From Martelella limonii (lineage in GTDB: Bacteria > Pseudomonadota > Alphaproteobacteria > Rhizobiales > Rhizobiaceae), in assembly GCF_013344475.1 (NCBI RefSeq), contig NZ_JABUOU010000011.1, forward strand, positions 1 through 64,000: DNA of 64,000 bases, read 5' to 3'. Every line of letters starts with the position of its first letter. The stretch's first letter is position 1. A program made the translations under genes and the position numbers. This document shows positions 35,554 through 45,359 of the stretch, in pieces. The notes beneath the pieces are model-generated. The model was not told the DNA's origin and made no database searches. It was given only the letters and a program-made list of their open reading frames with translations.

Positions 35554-36561
35554 ATGTCTGTCACCGGAATTTTCAACCGGGCCGTGATGGCGGCCGTGAC
35601 GCTGTTCGGCGTCGCGGTGATCGTCTTCTGTCTCTTGAGGGTCGTCCCCGGCGATCCGATCGCGATGATGATTTCGCCGGGCGCATCCGCCGACGACATT
35701 CTGGCGCTCAAGGTCAAATACGGGCTCGACTCCAGCATTCCCGTCCAGTTCGGCGTCTGGATCCGCGAAATGCTGACCGGCGACTTCGGCACCTCGATCT
35801 CGCTGAAGCGTCCGGTGCTGTCGCTGTTGATGGAACGCCTGCCGGCAACGCTGGAGCTCGCCTTCGCCGCCCTCGTCTTCGGCGTCATCGGCGGCGGGCT
35901 GATCGCGATCCTCGCGACGCTTGCCCGCCGCACGGCTCTGGAATCGATCATTGACGTCTTGAACGGGCTGTTTCTCGCCGTGCCGGATTTCGTCTGGGCG
36001 CTGCTGTTCGTGCTGGTGCTTGGCGTCGCGTTTCCGGTCTTCCCGACCTCGGGCCGCGTCGACCCTCAGCTTTCGGGCGATTTCAGCACCAATTTCTACC
36101 TGGTCGAAAGCCTTGTGACACTGCGCTTTTCGCTGTTTGCCAATGTGCTTTCCCATATGGTGATGCCGGTTCTGGCGCTGGGCCTTCCGCTTGCGGCCGT
36201 CATCATCCGCACGCTGAAGGAAGCCCTGAGCGAGGCGATGCTGCAGGATTACGTGCTGCTGGCGCGGCTGAAGGGCATGTCGGAAACCCGGCTCGTCGTG
36301 CAGGAGACGCTCCGCAATGCCATCGGCCCGACGCTGACGCTGACCGGTGTGCAGTTCACCTTCATGATCGGCGGCACCGTGATCGTGGAGAGAATATTTT
36401 CCTATCCCGGCATCGGCAACATGGCGATCGACGCGGTCATCAACCGCGACCTGCCGCTGATCCAGGGGATCGTGCTGATGTTCGGCCTGATCTTCGTGCT
36501 GATCAACATCGCGATAGACCTTGCCGGCAACTTCTTCAATCCGAGGCTCAGACATGGCTGA
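35554..36561 (+). CDS. ABC transporter permease, DppB/OppB type
   Basis: A 335-residue inner-membrane permease with six predicted helices. The N-terminal helix is followed by the conserved VVPGDPIAMMISPGAS, where other family members have RLxPGDP. The ATPase-contacting loop is EAMLQDYVLLARLKGMSETRLVVQETLRNA (span about residues 230-260). The C-terminal FSYPGIGNMAIDAVINRDLPLIQG motif is typical of DppB. The ATG at 35554 has GGAG 5 bases upstream; an earlier ATG at 35530 lacks a site. The 3' end overlaps the next permease gene by 8 bases. Confidence 0.93.
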   Translation: MSVTGIFNRAVMAAVTLFGVAVIVFCLLRVVPGDPIAMMISPGASADDILALKVKYGLDSSIPVQFGVWIREMLTGDFGTSISLKRPVLSLLMERLPATLELAFAALVFGVIGGGLIAILATLARRTALESIIDVLNGLFLAVPDFVWALLFVLVLGVAFPVFPTSGRVDPQLSGDFSTNFYLVESLVTLRFSLFANVLSHMVMPVLALGLPLAAVIIRTLKEALSEAMLQDYVLLARLKGMSETRLVVQETLRNAIGPTLTLTGVQFTFMIGGTVIVERIFSYPGIGNMAIDAVINRDLPLIQGIVLMFGLIFVLINIAIDLAGNFFNPRLRHG

Positions 36562-37444
36562 CACCAGCATTGCAGCAGGCGCTGCGCCCAAGAAGCGCCA
36601 TCCGGTGCTGTCGGCCCTTTTGAGCGAGCAGCGCGTGCTCTGGGGCGGCGGCATCATTCTTCTCTTGTTCCTGATCGCGATCTTCGCGCCCCTGATTGCG
36701 CCCCACAATCCGCTGGAACAGGACCTGATGCTGTCGAAGATTCCACCGGTGACGTGGCCAGGCGCCGAACCCGGCTATTATCTCGGCACCGACGATCTCG
36801 GCCGCGATGTGCTGTCGCGCCTGATCTACGGCACCCGCACGGCACTCACCGTTGCGGTGATCGCCGCAGGGCTTGCAGCGATCCTCGGTTCGCTGCTCGG
36901 CCTGCTGGCCGGCTGGTATGGCGGCTGGACCGACCGGGTGATCTCCCGCCTTGTCGATATCTGGATGGCGTTTCCGCCCGTCCTGCTGTCGGTGCTGCTG
37001 GTGGCGGTGCTTGGCGCTGGCCTTCATTCCGTGATCGCGGCGATCGTGATCATCGACTGGACCCGTTTCTGCCGGGTGGTGCGCGCCGAAACCATCGCCC
37101 AGCGCGGCATGGATTACGTGACCGCAGCGCGCACGGTCGGTTTTTCGCGGTTCGCGATCCTGACCAAGGAAATCGTCCCCAACATCCTGCCGGTCTTCGT
37201 TGCACTTTTGAGCCTTGAGATGGGCATTGCCGTGGTGGTCGAGGCGATCCTGTCCTTTGTCGGTCTGTCGGTCTCCTCCGACAGCCCGACCTGGGGCGGC
37301 ATGATCGCGGCCGGCCGCCAGACCATCCATCACACGCCCTGGGTTCTGGTGGCGCCGCTTTGCATGCTGCTCGTCACCGTGCTTTCCTTCAACCAGCTCG
37401 GCAACGGCCTGCGCCGGGCGCTCGATCCGGTGATGCGCCGATGA
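36554..37444 (+). CDS. ABC transporter permease, DppC/OppC type
   Basis: A 296-residue partner permease. The N-terminal cytoplasmic stretch and first helix (GGGIILLLFLIAIFAPLIAPHNP) are followed by the family motif YYLGTDDLGRDVLSRLIYGTRTAL. The EAA loop is RGMDYVTAARTVGFSRFAILTKEIVPN and the end is LSFNQLGNGLRRALDP. The ATG at 36554 lies within the end of the previous gene, with GAGG 7 bases upstream, giving tight coupling. The stop overlaps the first ATPase start by ATGA. It forms the channel together with the DppB-type protein. Confidence 0.93.
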   Translation: MADTSIAAGAAPKKRHPVLSALLSEQRVLWGGGIILLLFLIAIFAPLIAPHNPLEQDLMLSKIPPVTWPGAEPGYYLGTDDLGRDVLSRLIYGTRTALTVAVIAAGLAAILGSLLGLLAGWYGGWTDRVISRLVDIWMAFPPVLLSVLLVAVLGAGLHSVIAAIVIIDWTRFCRVVRAETIAQRGMDYVTAARTVGFSRFAILTKEIVPNILPVFVALLSLEMGIAVVVEAILSFVGLSVSSDSPTWGGMIAAGRQTIHHTPWVLVAPLCMLLVTVLSFNQLGNGLRRALDPVMRR

Positions 37445-38297
37445 CCCTTCTAGCAATCGACGGCCTCAGCGCCGTTTCGCTGCGCGACGGCAACCGCCCG
37501 GTTCTGTCGGATGTAGCGCTCACCCTTGAGCCCGGCGAGGTGCGCGGACTGGTGGGCGAAAGCGGCGCCGGCAAATCGACCATCGCCAAGGCGCTGCTTG
37601 CCATGCTTCCGGCAACCGTCAAGGTGACCGGCGGTCACATCCGCTTCGACGGCCGCGACCTGCTGTCGCTGCCGGGCCGGGCGCTGAAGGAGATCATGGG
37701 CAACGAGATCACCCTGATCCCGCAAGATCCGCAGACGGCGCTGAACCCCGGCCGGCGGATCGAGGCGCAGCTGACCGACGGGCTCCGGCTGAAGCGCGGC
37801 ATGAGCGCGAAGGAGGCGCGCAAGGTGGCGCTTTCCATGCTGGAGGAAGTCTATATCCGCGATCCCGAGCGGGTGATGCGCGCCTACCCGCACGAGCTTT
37901 CCGGCGGCATGCGCCAGCGCGTGCTGATTGCCGCAGCCTTTGCGATGCGGCCGAAACTGGTGGTCGCCGACGAGCCGACCACCGCCCTCGACGTGACCGT
38001 GCAGAAACAGATCCTCCGCCTGATCCGGCAGATGCAGAAGGCCCACGGCACCGCCGTCCTGTTCGTGACCCACGATCTCGGCGTCGTCGCCCAGATCTGC
38101 GACAGCGTGACCCTGCTCTATGCCGGGCGCGTGATCGAGGAGGGCCGGACCGCCGATGTGCTTTCCGATCCCGCCCATGCCTACACCCGCGCGCTGATTG
38201 CCGCCGGTCCCCGCTACGACCGGCCGGATGCGGGGCTTGAACCCGTGCCCGAGGCTATTTTCACGCAGTTGCGCGCAGAAATCGGGGAGGCTTCGCG

Positions 38298-38301
<4 letters not shown>
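37441..38301 (+). CDS. ABC transporter ATP-binding protein, DppD type
   Basis: A 286-residue ATPase. Walker A is GESGAGKST, the Q-loop lies in ITLIPQDPQTALNP, the signature is LSGGMRQRV and Walker B is LVVADEPTTALD, with the switch His in FVTHDLGVVAQI. The C-terminal segment after AYTRALIAAGP is shorter than in classical DppD and lacks the four-Cys cluster seen in some members. The ATG at 37441 overlaps the permease stop by four bases, and the gene's own stop overlaps the next ATPase in the same way, so all four membrane and ATPase genes are translationally linked. Confidence 0.94.
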
Positions 38302-39131
<830 letters not shown>

Positions 39132-39165
39132 GGCCGCGACAACCATTGATGCCGGAGGAGAATTC

Positions 39166-39921
39166 ATGAGCGGCTTTCGCAAGACCTGCATTTCGTTTGA
39201 ACGCGTGATCGGAACCTTTTCGGCGATCCCGCATCCGGTTGCCGTGGAAATCGCGGCGACAAGCGGAGCGGCGTTTCTCTGCATCGACTGCGAACACGCC
39301 CAGATCGGCCGCGAACGGGTGGAAGACATGATCCGCGCCGCAGACCTTCACCGCGTGCCTGCCATGGTGCGGGTGCCGGGCCATCAGCCGGAAGCAATTG
39401 CAAGCGCGCTCGATGCAGGCGCAGCCGGCGTGCTGGTGCCGCGCGTCTCGACCGCCGGCGAAGCCCGCGCCGCTGTTGCCGCCACGCGGTTTCCCCCCGT
39501 TGGCCGCCGCGGCGTCGGACCGGGACGGGCAGCCGGTTATGGCTACCGCATCGCCGAGACCCTGAAATCCGCCAACGAGACCGTGGTGCTCGCGATCCAG
39601 ATCGAGACCGCCGAGGGTCTTGCCAATGTCGAGGAGATCGCAGCCGTCGAAGGCATCGACGTGATCTTCATCGGCCCCGGCGATCTCTCGGTCGCCATTG
39701 ATGCCATGGGGCCGGACAATGCCGAAAAGCTCAATGCCGCGATCCGGCAGATTGCAGACACGGCGCGGGCCGCCGGCAAGGCGGTCGGCATCTTCCGTCC
39801 AGACGGCTCCGATGTCGCGGCATGGGAAACGGCCGGCATCAGCTTCTACATCATCGGCTCGGATGCAATGATGCTCGCATCCGGCCTCGCAGCCGGTCTC
39901 GGCGCGGCGCTGAGGGACTGA
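39166..39921 (+). CDS. HpcH/HpaI-family aldolase
   Basis: A 251-residue class II pyruvate aldolase of the HpaI family, which cleaves or forms 4-hydroxy-2-oxo acids using a divalent metal. The barrel shows FLCIDCEHAQIGRERVEDMIRAAD, GVLVPRVSTAGEARAAV, and the metal ligands Glu in AIQIETAEGL and Asp in IFIGPGDLSVA. The His in DCEHA corresponds to the general base. GGAGGAG lies 5 bases before the ATG. As the last gene of the ABC operon it may process a breakdown product of the imported compound into pyruvate or oxaloacetate plus an aldehyde. The exact substrate is unknown. Confidence 0.9.
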   Translation: MSGFRKTCISFERVIGTFSAIPHPVAVEIAATSGAAFLCIDCEHAQIGRERVEDMIRAADLHRVPAMVRVPGHQPEAIASALDAGAAGVLVPRVSTAGEARAAVAATRFPPVGRRGVGPGRAAGYGYRIAETLKSANETVVLAIQIETAEGLANVEEIAAVEGIDVIFIGPGDLSVAIDAMGPDNAEKLNAAIRQIADTARAAGKAVGIFRPDGSDVAAWETAGISFYIIGSDAMMLASGLAAGLGAALRD

Positions 39922-39927
39922 CCGATC

Positions 39928-40398
39928 TCAAAGACCGGCGTGACGGTGGGCTTCGGAGAGCGAATTCTCCGACTTGATGTCGCGCGTGATCATCGCCGTC
40001 ACCGTGCGGGTGACGCCGGGAAGCTGGCTGATTTCCATGCGCAGCAATCGGTCGAGGGCAGCCATGTCTGCGGCCATGATGTGGAGAAGGTAATCGGCCT
40101 CGCCCGTGGTGGCATGCGCCCGGCGCACCAGCGGATGGGCGCGCACCTCCCGTTCGAACGGCTCGAACATTTCCGGCCTTATCGACACCTGCACCAGCGC
40201 CTCGATGCCGAAGCCCATGCCGGCCGGATCGACCGCGGCGCGGTAGCCCCTGATCAGCCCTTCCGCCTCGAGCGCCTTGACCCTGTTCCAGCAGGGCGTC
40301 TTCGAAAGGCCGACGGTTTCCGCAAGCTCGGCAAATGACATGCGGGCGTCTCGCTCCAGAAGCCCGATGATCCTGCGATCGATTTCACTGATGGTCAT
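39928..40398 (-). CDS. Lrp/AsnC-family transcriptional regulator
   Basis: A 156-residue regulator with the Lrp helix-turn-helix (DRRIIGLLERDARMSFAELAETVGLSKTPCWNRVKALEAEGLI region, residues about 5-47) and a C-terminal amino-acid-binding RAM domain (VRRAHATTGEADYLLHIMAADMAALDRLL). The ATG at 40398 gives the standard length; longer frames lack a ribosome site. It is divergent from the tryptophan-dioxygenase-family gene. Lrp-type KynR proteins are known to control kynurenine-pathway genes from a similar divergent position in other proteobacteria, so it probably senses tryptophan, kynurenine or a related compound. It converges with the aldolase gene, 6 bases away. Confidence 0.9.
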   Translation of the reverse strand: MTISEIDRRIIGLLERDARMSFAELAETVGLSKTPCWNRVKALEAEGLIRGYRAAVDPAGMGFGIEALVQVSIRPEMFEPFEREVRAHPLVRRAHATTGEADYLLHIMAADMAALDRLLRMEISQLPGVTRTVTAMITRDIKSENSLSEAHRHAGL

Positions 40399-40523
40399 TC
40401 GTTCTGCCTTTTCAACCTCATTGCGAACAACGTACCGAATAATCGCCATGCCGGGCAAGCTTTGAAACAATGTTTGCGGGAAAGCCGGTAACATTGATCA
40501 AAAGCAACATTGCGGGAACCCAT

Positions 40524-41270
40524 ATGGACAAGCAGCCCTATCACGATCGCATCGAAAATCCGGTCATGCTCGATTACGGCGTCTATCTCAATGTCGAGAA
40601 GCTGCTCGACTGTCAGAAGCCGCTCGCCGAAATGGCCAATGCCGACGAGCTGCAGTTCCAGATCGTCCATCAAGTCGAAGAGCTCTGGATGAAGCTGATC
40701 GCCTACACGCTGGTCGATGTGATGGATTACATCGAGAAACAGGACACCAACCGGGTTGTGACGCTGATGGGCCGGGTCCACCGGCTGATGCGACTGATGA
40801 CGGCGCAGCTCGACGTGCTGGAGACCATGTCGCCCAAGGAGTATCAGCAGATCCGGCTGCAGCTCGGCAATGGCTCGGGCCAGGAATCGCCGGGCTTCAA
40901 GCTGCTTCTGAGACTGCCGCCCGATCTCTGGCAGATGTTCAAGGCCCATTACCTGACCGCAAAGGGTCTCACCGTGGCCGATGTCTATGACGGCAAATAC
41001 GACCACGGCGACAGCTATGTCGTGGCCGAGGCGCTGGTGGAATTCGACGAGCTGTTCCAGAAATTCCGCGCCAACCACGTCTACCTCATCCACCGCTCGA
41101 TCGGGCTCGGCTCGAAATCGCTGAAGGGCCGTCCGGTGGATCTGCTGCAGGCCGGCGCCCGCTACCGCTTCTTCCCCGAACTCTGGGACATCCGCTGCGA
41201 CATGACCGACGCCTGGGGCGCAAGCTACGGCGTTGTGCGCGAGGCAATCAGCGGGAAGGACAAGGGGTAA
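40524..41270 (+). CDS. Tryptophan 2,3-dioxygenase-family heme protein, divergent
   Basis: A 248-residue all-helical protein of the tryptophan 2,3-dioxygenase superfamily. It has the family substrate-pocket stretch FQIVHQVEELWMKL, the RLxxLMTAQLDVLETMSPKEYQQIR helix, and a His (NHVYLIHRSIG) in the position of the proximal heme ligand. The C-terminal FFPELWDIRCDM also fits. The glycine-rich GTGGSSG loop that closes over tryptophan in true KynA is replaced by SKSLKGRPVDLL, and SGFQS is replaced by SGQESPGFK. It may therefore act on another indole, or differ in chemistry, as some superfamily members do. The start at 40524 follows GGGAA; an in-frame ATG at 40470 is less likely. No other kynurenine gene is adjacent. 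Confidence 0.75.
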   Translation: MDKQPYHDRIENPVMLDYGVYLNVEKLLDCQKPLAEMANADELQFQIVHQVEELWMKLIAYTLVDVMDYIEKQDTNRVVTLMGRVHRLMRLMTAQLDVLETMSPKEYQQIRLQLGNGSGQESPGFKLLLRLPPDLWQMFKAHYLTAKGLTVADVYDGKYDHGDSYVVAEALVEFDELFQKFRANHVYLIHRSIGLGSKSLKGRPVDLLQAGARYRFFPELWDIRCDMTDAWGASYGVVREAISGKDKG

Positions 41271-41339
41271 AAGGTCTCTCCTCACCCGATCTCTCCCCTC
41301 AAAGGGCAGGGCTATCGCATAAGGCGTGGCAGCTTGCTC

Positions 41340-41480
41340 CCAATACTCTCTCCCGCTTGCGGGAGAGATGCCCCGAAAGGGGCAGTGAGGGTGATGCAGC
41401 CTCCCAGAGCTGTGAGGGCGTTCGCGGTGATATGCTCCCCCCTCACTGTCGCTGTCGCGACATCTCTCCCCTCCGGGGCG
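41340..41480. repeat. Second type of intergenic palindromic repeat
   Basis: CTCTCCCGCTTGCGGGAGAG (about 41348-41367) is a near-perfect palindrome, followed by GCCCCGAAAGGGGC and, about 90 bases on, ATCTCTCCCCTCCGGGGCGAG. CCCTCACTG/CAGTGAGGG boxes occur in opposite orientations inside it. This arrangement is familiar as a rhizobial intergenic element and differs from the CTCGGG family. Confidence 0.65.
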
Positions 41481-41580
41481 AGAAGATTGGGGGGCTATGC
41501 GGAAAAGTCATATGCGACACCCCTAGAGCGTTTCCGCATTTCATGGAAACGCAAAGGTTGCTCACAAACCTATCCCCGGA

Positions 41581-41732
41581 CGTCATCCTCGGGCTTGACC
41601 CGAGGATCTAATCACCTCTCTTTACGAGAGGAGGGTGCGGTGAACAATGATCTGTGTTTAAATGGATTTTCATCCGCCACGCCTGTCGGGCTGACATGTG
41701 CTTAGATGCTCGGGTCAAGCCCGAGCATGACG
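41581..41732. repeat. Palindromic intergenic repeat, split copy 6
   Basis: CCTCGGGCTTGACCCGAGG (about 41588-41606) and GCTCGGGTCAAGCCCGAGC (about 41709-41727) are the two palindromes of the common family, here about 100 bases apart and in the opposite order to copy 5. The whole 592-base gap 41271-41862, between the convergent dioxygenase-like and livM genes, holds only these repeats. Confidence 0.8.
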
Positions 41733-41862
41733 GAGGAGAGTGAGGCGGGTCTGTCAACAATCTGACGTTTCCGTCAAATACAGAACCGCTCTAGCCTCAA
41801 GGGGAATTTTGAAGCTGTAACGCTTCTCGAACTGGAAAGCGCGAGGTCTACGGACCGGCAGA

Positions 41863-42819
41863 TTACGCCGGTCGTGCTTTGGCCTTGCGGCGACGCCTGA
41901 TGCGCGCGCCCAGAATGCCCTCGGGGCGCACCAGCAGGATGACGCAGAGCATGACGCCGATGGCGACGATCTGCAGCGAGGCGGCGCGGGCCTGCTGATC
42001 GGTCGGCACCAGCGCCGAGAGCATCGCACCCGATCCCGCCCAGATGGCCCAGACCAGAATACTACCGAGGATGGCGCCGCGATTGCTGCCCGAACCGCCG
42101 ACGATCAGCATCACCCAGACCTGGAAGGTCAGCGTCGGCAGATAGTTTTCCGGTGCGATGAAGCCGATGAAATGGGCCTGCACCGCGCCCGCAAGCCCCA
42201 TCACCGCGCCGCCGATGGCAAAGGCCTGGACGCGGTAGAAGCGCGCGCTCTTGCCGAGCGAAACGGCCGCCGTCTCGTCTTCCCGAAGCGCCCTCAGCAC
42301 CCGGCCCCACGGGCTTTTGGAAAGATGCTCGAGTGCCAGATAGGCAATCAGCGTTACCAGCGCGACAACGCCGAGGATTGCCATGTTGAAGCGGAACGGT
42401 GTCGAAGCAAGCTCCGCGAAGGGGCGCGGGATGAAGCCGATGCCGAAGGGGCCGCCGGTAAGGCCCTGGGTATTGAGCGCCACCAGCTGGACCACGACCG
42501 CCACGCCAAACGTGGTGATCGCGAGATAATCGGCCTTGAGCCGGAGCGTGGCGAAACCGGTGATCGCAGCCGCAATGCCGGCCGTTACCATCGCCGCCAG
42601 CCAGCCAGCCAGGATCGGCCAGTCCAAACCGCCGAAACGGGCAGGATCCGGGGGCGTCGTGAAGATTGCGGAGGTATAGGCGCCGATCGCCACGAAACCC
42701 GCAACGCCGACATTGAACAGGCCCGTCAGCCCCCATTGCAGGTTGAGGCCGAGGGTGATCAGCGCAAAGATCAGGGCCGTCGTCAGGAAGAAGGCGCCGT
42801 AGCCAACAAGATCAATCAT
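41863..42819 (-). CDS. livM: Branched-chain amino-acid-type ABC permease, LivM family
   Basis: A 318-residue inner-membrane permease with about eight helices. Typical LivM blocks are LGLNLQWGLTGLFNVGVAGFVAIGAYTSA, LRLKADYLAITTFGVAVVV, LREDETAAVSLGK (ATPase contact loop) and FQVWVMLIVGGSGSNRGAILGS. It ends with a short basic tail. The start overlaps livH by ATGA. Although the family is named for leucine, isoleucine and valine, many rhizobial members import other amino acids, amides or aromatic compounds. Last gene of the leftward livG-F-H-M set; the binding protein is encoded on the other side of the regulator. Confidence 0.92.
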   Translation of the reverse strand: MIDLVGYGAFFLTTALIFALITLGLNLQWGLTGLFNVGVAGFVAIGAYTSAIFTTPPDPARFGGLDWPILAGWLAAMVTAGIAAAITGFATLRLKADYLAITTFGVAVVVQLVALNTQGLTGGPFGIGFIPRPFAELASTPFRFNMAILGVVALVTLIAYLALEHLSKSPWGRVLRALREDETAAVSLGKSARFYRVQAFAIGGAVMGLAGAVQAHFIGFIAPENYLPTLTFQVWVMLIVGGSGSNRGAILGSILVWAIWAGSGAMLSALVPTDQQARAASLQIVAIGVMLCVILLVRPEGILGARIRRRRKAKARPA

Positions 42820-43724
42820 CGTTCCTTCACTCCGAAAAGGCCGATCGGCCTGACAAACAGAACCGCCATCAGGATGATGAACGACACTGCGGCGCGCCAT
42901 TCCGCGCCGATGAGCTGCACCGCTGCGGCCTCGCTGAGACCGATGATAAGGCCGCCAATGACGGCGCCCGGCACGCTGCCGATCCCGCCGAGGATCGCGG
43001 CTGCAAACATGGGCAGAAGCATGTCGAAGCCCATCAGCGGGCGGATCTGCACCAGGATGCCGATCATGACGCCGGCGACGCAGGCAAGCGCGCCGCCCGT
43101 CATCCAGGTAAGCCGCACGACATTGCGGACATCGATGCCGACCACTTTCGCAAGCGCCGGGTTCTGGCTGACGGCCCGCATCGAACGGCCGGCATGGGTG
43201 CGGGTCATCATCAGATGCACGGCCGTCACCAGCACGACTGTCAGCGCCAGAAGCGCGATCTGATCGGGCGTGATCCTGAGGCCGAAGCCGAGCGGCATGG
43301 CGATCTGGATCGCACGGCTGAAATAGGCCGGTCGCGCGGTGAACAGGAATTCCAGCATGTTGCGCAGCGCCATCGAGGCGCCGAAACTTGCCATCACCAC
43401 GATGATCATCTGTCCCTTGGCCCGAAGCCTCGAAAACAGCACCTTGTCGAGCGCGATCGCCATCAGGCCGATCAGCGCCATCGATATGACGAGCGACAGG
43501 ATCAGCGGCCAGCCGAAGGAGAGCGGCTTGATCGGCGCCACCTTGCCGACGATCGCCCCGATGATGCCGAGCACGGTGAGCGTCGCGTAAGAGCCCCAGG
43601 CCATCAGATCGCCATGGGAGAAGTTCGAAAAACGCAGGATCGAATAGGTCAGCGTCACGCCGATGGCGCCAAGGCCGATCATCGCGCCGTTCAGCGCGCC
43701 GTCGATGAGGAATTGCGGGTTCAT
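42816..43724 (-). CDS. livH: Branched-chain amino-acid-type ABC permease, LivH family
   Basis: A 302-residue permease with the LivH start FLIDGALNGAMIGLGAIGVTLTYSILRFSNFSHGDLMAWGSY. The cytoplasmic contact loop is GRSMRAVSQNPALAKVVGIDV, and ILGGIGSVPGAVIGGLIIGLSE lies near the end. It pairs with LivM to form the channel. Both ends overlap neighbouring genes by four bases, so the four genes are translationally coupled. A long open frame on the same strand crosses this gene in another register, but it lacks any permease motif until the LivM start and is a by-product of high GC. Confidence 0.92.
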   Translation of the reverse strand: MNPQFLIDGALNGAMIGLGAIGVTLTYSILRFSNFSHGDLMAWGSYATLTVLGIIGAIVGKVAPIKPLSFGWPLILSLVISMALIGLMAIALDKVLFSRLRAKGQMIIVVMASFGASMALRNMLEFLFTARPAYFSRAIQIAMPLGFGLRITPDQIALLALTVVLVTAVHLMMTRTHAGRSMRAVSQNPALAKVVGIDVRNVVRLTWMTGGALACVAGVMIGILVQIRPLMGFDMLLPMFAAAILGGIGSVPGAVIGGLIIGLSEAAAVQLIGAEWRAAVSFIILMAVLFVRPIGLFGVKER

Positions 43725-44464
43725 GCGGGGCTCCCGTCGCGCTTTCCGCGCTGGCCAAGATAAAGTTCGGCGACCACCGGATCATTCCAGAGCTCGGAGG
43801 CCACGCCCTCATGCCGGTCCTTGCCTTCCACCAGCACATAGGCGCGATCGCCGATGGCGAGCGCCGCGCGGGCATTCTGTTCGACCAGCAGGATGGTGAC
43901 ACCATGGCCGCGGATTTCGGACAGCATGTCGAAAACCATGGTCACGAATTTGGGCGACAGGCCCGCAGACGGTTCGTCCAGCACCAGAAGCTTCGGCCGC
44001 ACGATCAGAGCGCGCGCAACCGCCAGCATCTGCCGCTGGCCCCCGGAGAGATTGCCCGCAGCCGTCCGCCGCCGTGCGGAGAGATCCGGGAAGATGTCGT
44101 AGATTTCGGCAAGGCCCGGCGCGATGTCCTTCTTCGGCAGGATGGCGGCGGCGACCTTCAGATTGTCCTCGATGCTCATCAGCGGAAAGATGTTTTCCGT
44201 CTGCGGCACGAAGGCAAGGCCCCGGCGCACCATCTCGTGGGCGGACACATCGGTGATGTCCTCACCGGCAAGATGCACGCTCCCGCCGGATTTCGGCACC
44301 AGGCCCGCAATCGCCTTGATGAAGCTCGACTTGCCCGCGCCGTTCGGCCCGAGCACGACGACGATCTCGCCCTGATCGACGCGGATCGACGCGCCGCGCA
44401 CGATCGGAACGCCCGGCTCGTAGCCGGCGACCAGTTCGTTCACCTGCAATACCGGCCCGCTCAT
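43721..44464 (-). CDS. livF: ABC transporter ATP-binding protein, LivF family
   Basis: A 247-residue ATPase. Walker A is GPNGAGKSS, the family-specific FVPQTENIFPLMSIEDNLKVAA block follows, the signature is LSGGQRQMLAVARAL and Walker B is LLVLDEPSAGLSP, with LLVEQNARAAL in place of the common H-loop, as is normal for LivF. It forms an ATPase pair with LivG. The start overlaps livG and the stop overlaps livH, four bases each. Confidence 0.94.
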   Translation of the reverse strand: MSGPVLQVNELVAGYEPGVPIVRGASIRVDQGEIVVVLGPNGAGKSSFIKAIAGLVPKSGGSVHLAGEDITDVSAHEMVRRGLAFVPQTENIFPLMSIEDNLKVAAAILPKKDIAPGLAEIYDIFPDLSARRRTAAGNLSGGQRQMLAVARALIVRPKLLVLDEPSAGLSPKFVTMVFDMLSEIRGHGVTILLVEQNARAALAIGDRAYVLVEGKDRHEGVASELWNDPVVAELYLGQRGKRDGSPA

Positions 44465-45255
44465 GCGCCACCTCCGAGATAGGCCTCGATCACGCGCGGA
44501 TCGCGGGAAATTTCATCCGGCGTACCCTCGCAGAGCAGCGCGCCACTCGCCATCACCAGAACCCGGCCGCAGAGCCGGCTGACCATGTCGATATTGTGCT
44601 CGATCAGCAGGAACGAGATGCCACGGGCGTTGATCTCGCGGATACGGTCGATGATGACTTCCAGCAGCGTGGCGTTGACGCCGGCGGCCGGCTCGTCGAG
44701 CAGCATGATCGAGGGATCGGCCATCAGCACGCGGGCAAGCTCGAGCAGCTTGCGCTGGCCGCCGGAAAGCACCTTGGCGGGCTCGTTTTCGAGATGGGAC
44801 AGCATGACGAAGGCGATCAGCTCGCGGGCCTTTTCGCGGGCACGCCGCTCTTCGGCCGCCACCTTCTTCGGCATCAGGAAATTGGCGATCACGCCCTCGC
44901 CGGTCTGGCTCTGGCGGGCGAGCATGACATTGTCGATCAGGCTCAACTCGGGAAAAGGACGCGGGATCTGGAAGGTGCGGCCCAGCCCGTGGCCGATTCG
45001 GCGCCAGGCATTCTGGCCGGAAACCTCGCGCCCATGGATCGCAATGCTGCCGGAAGTCGGTTTCTGGCTGCCGGCGACGAGATCGAACATCGTCGTCTTG
45101 CCCGCGCCGTTCGGACCGATCAGGCCGAGGATCTCGCCCTTTTTCAGCGCGAACGAAACGTCGTTGACCGCCAGCAAGCCGCCATAATTCTTGGCCGCAT
45201 GGCTCACCGTCAGGACATGGTCCGGTCCTGCCCGGCCATTTTCATCTGTCATCAT
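44461..45255 (-). CDS. livG: ABC transporter ATP-binding protein, LivG family
   Basis: A 264-residue ATPase and first gene of the leftward transporter unit. Walker A is GPNGAGKTT, the GLGRTFQIPRPFPELSLIDNVMLARQ block is diagnostic for LivG, the signature is LSGGQRKLLELARVL and Walker B is IMLLDEPAAGVN, with LIEHNIDMV. The first ATG (45255) sits close to the AGGGG ribosome site and a second ATG (45252) is better spaced, so the start is uncertain by one residue. It is divergent from the GntR gene, sharing a 104-base control region. Confidence 0.93.
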   Translation of the reverse strand: MMTDENGRAGPDHVLTVSHAAKNYGGLLAVNDVSFALKKGEILGLIGPNGAGKTTMFDLVAGSQKPTSGSIAIHGREVSGQNAWRRIGHGLGRTFQIPRPFPELSLIDNVMLARQSQTGEGVIANFLMPKKVAAEERRAREKARELIAFVMLSHLENEPAKVLSGGQRKLLELARVLMADPSIMLLDEPAAGVNATLLEVIIDRIREINARGISFLLIEHNIDMVSRLCGRVLVMASGALLCEGTPDEISRDPRVIEAYLGGGA

Positions 45256-45280
45256 TCCCCTTGCCCGCTTCGAGCTAATT

Positions 45281-45354
45281 TTGATCTGTGATCACACTTG
45301 TTTTGATCACGATATTCAGGTTTAAATATTCCCGCAACAAAAAATGCTGGCGGG
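45281..45354. promoter_or_regulatory. Divergent liv/GntR control region with TGATCA operators and a shared leader motif
   Basis: TGTGATCACA (45287-45296, a perfect palindrome) and TTTGATCACG (45302-45311) are likely regulator sites. CAACAAAAAATGCTGGCGG (45335-45353) immediately precedes the GntR start and recurs with 18 of 19 bases at 50656, upstream of the class V aminotransferase, where TGTGATCAAA also occurs. The GntR product is the obvious candidate binder. Confidence 0.6.
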
Positions 45355-45359
45355 GGACA

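Noticed and set aside
42820-43905. A leftward extension of livM through livH to 43905
   Set aside because: The extra residues are low in complexity and overlap livH out of frame, while the LivM family start is at 42819 with the usual four-base overlap.
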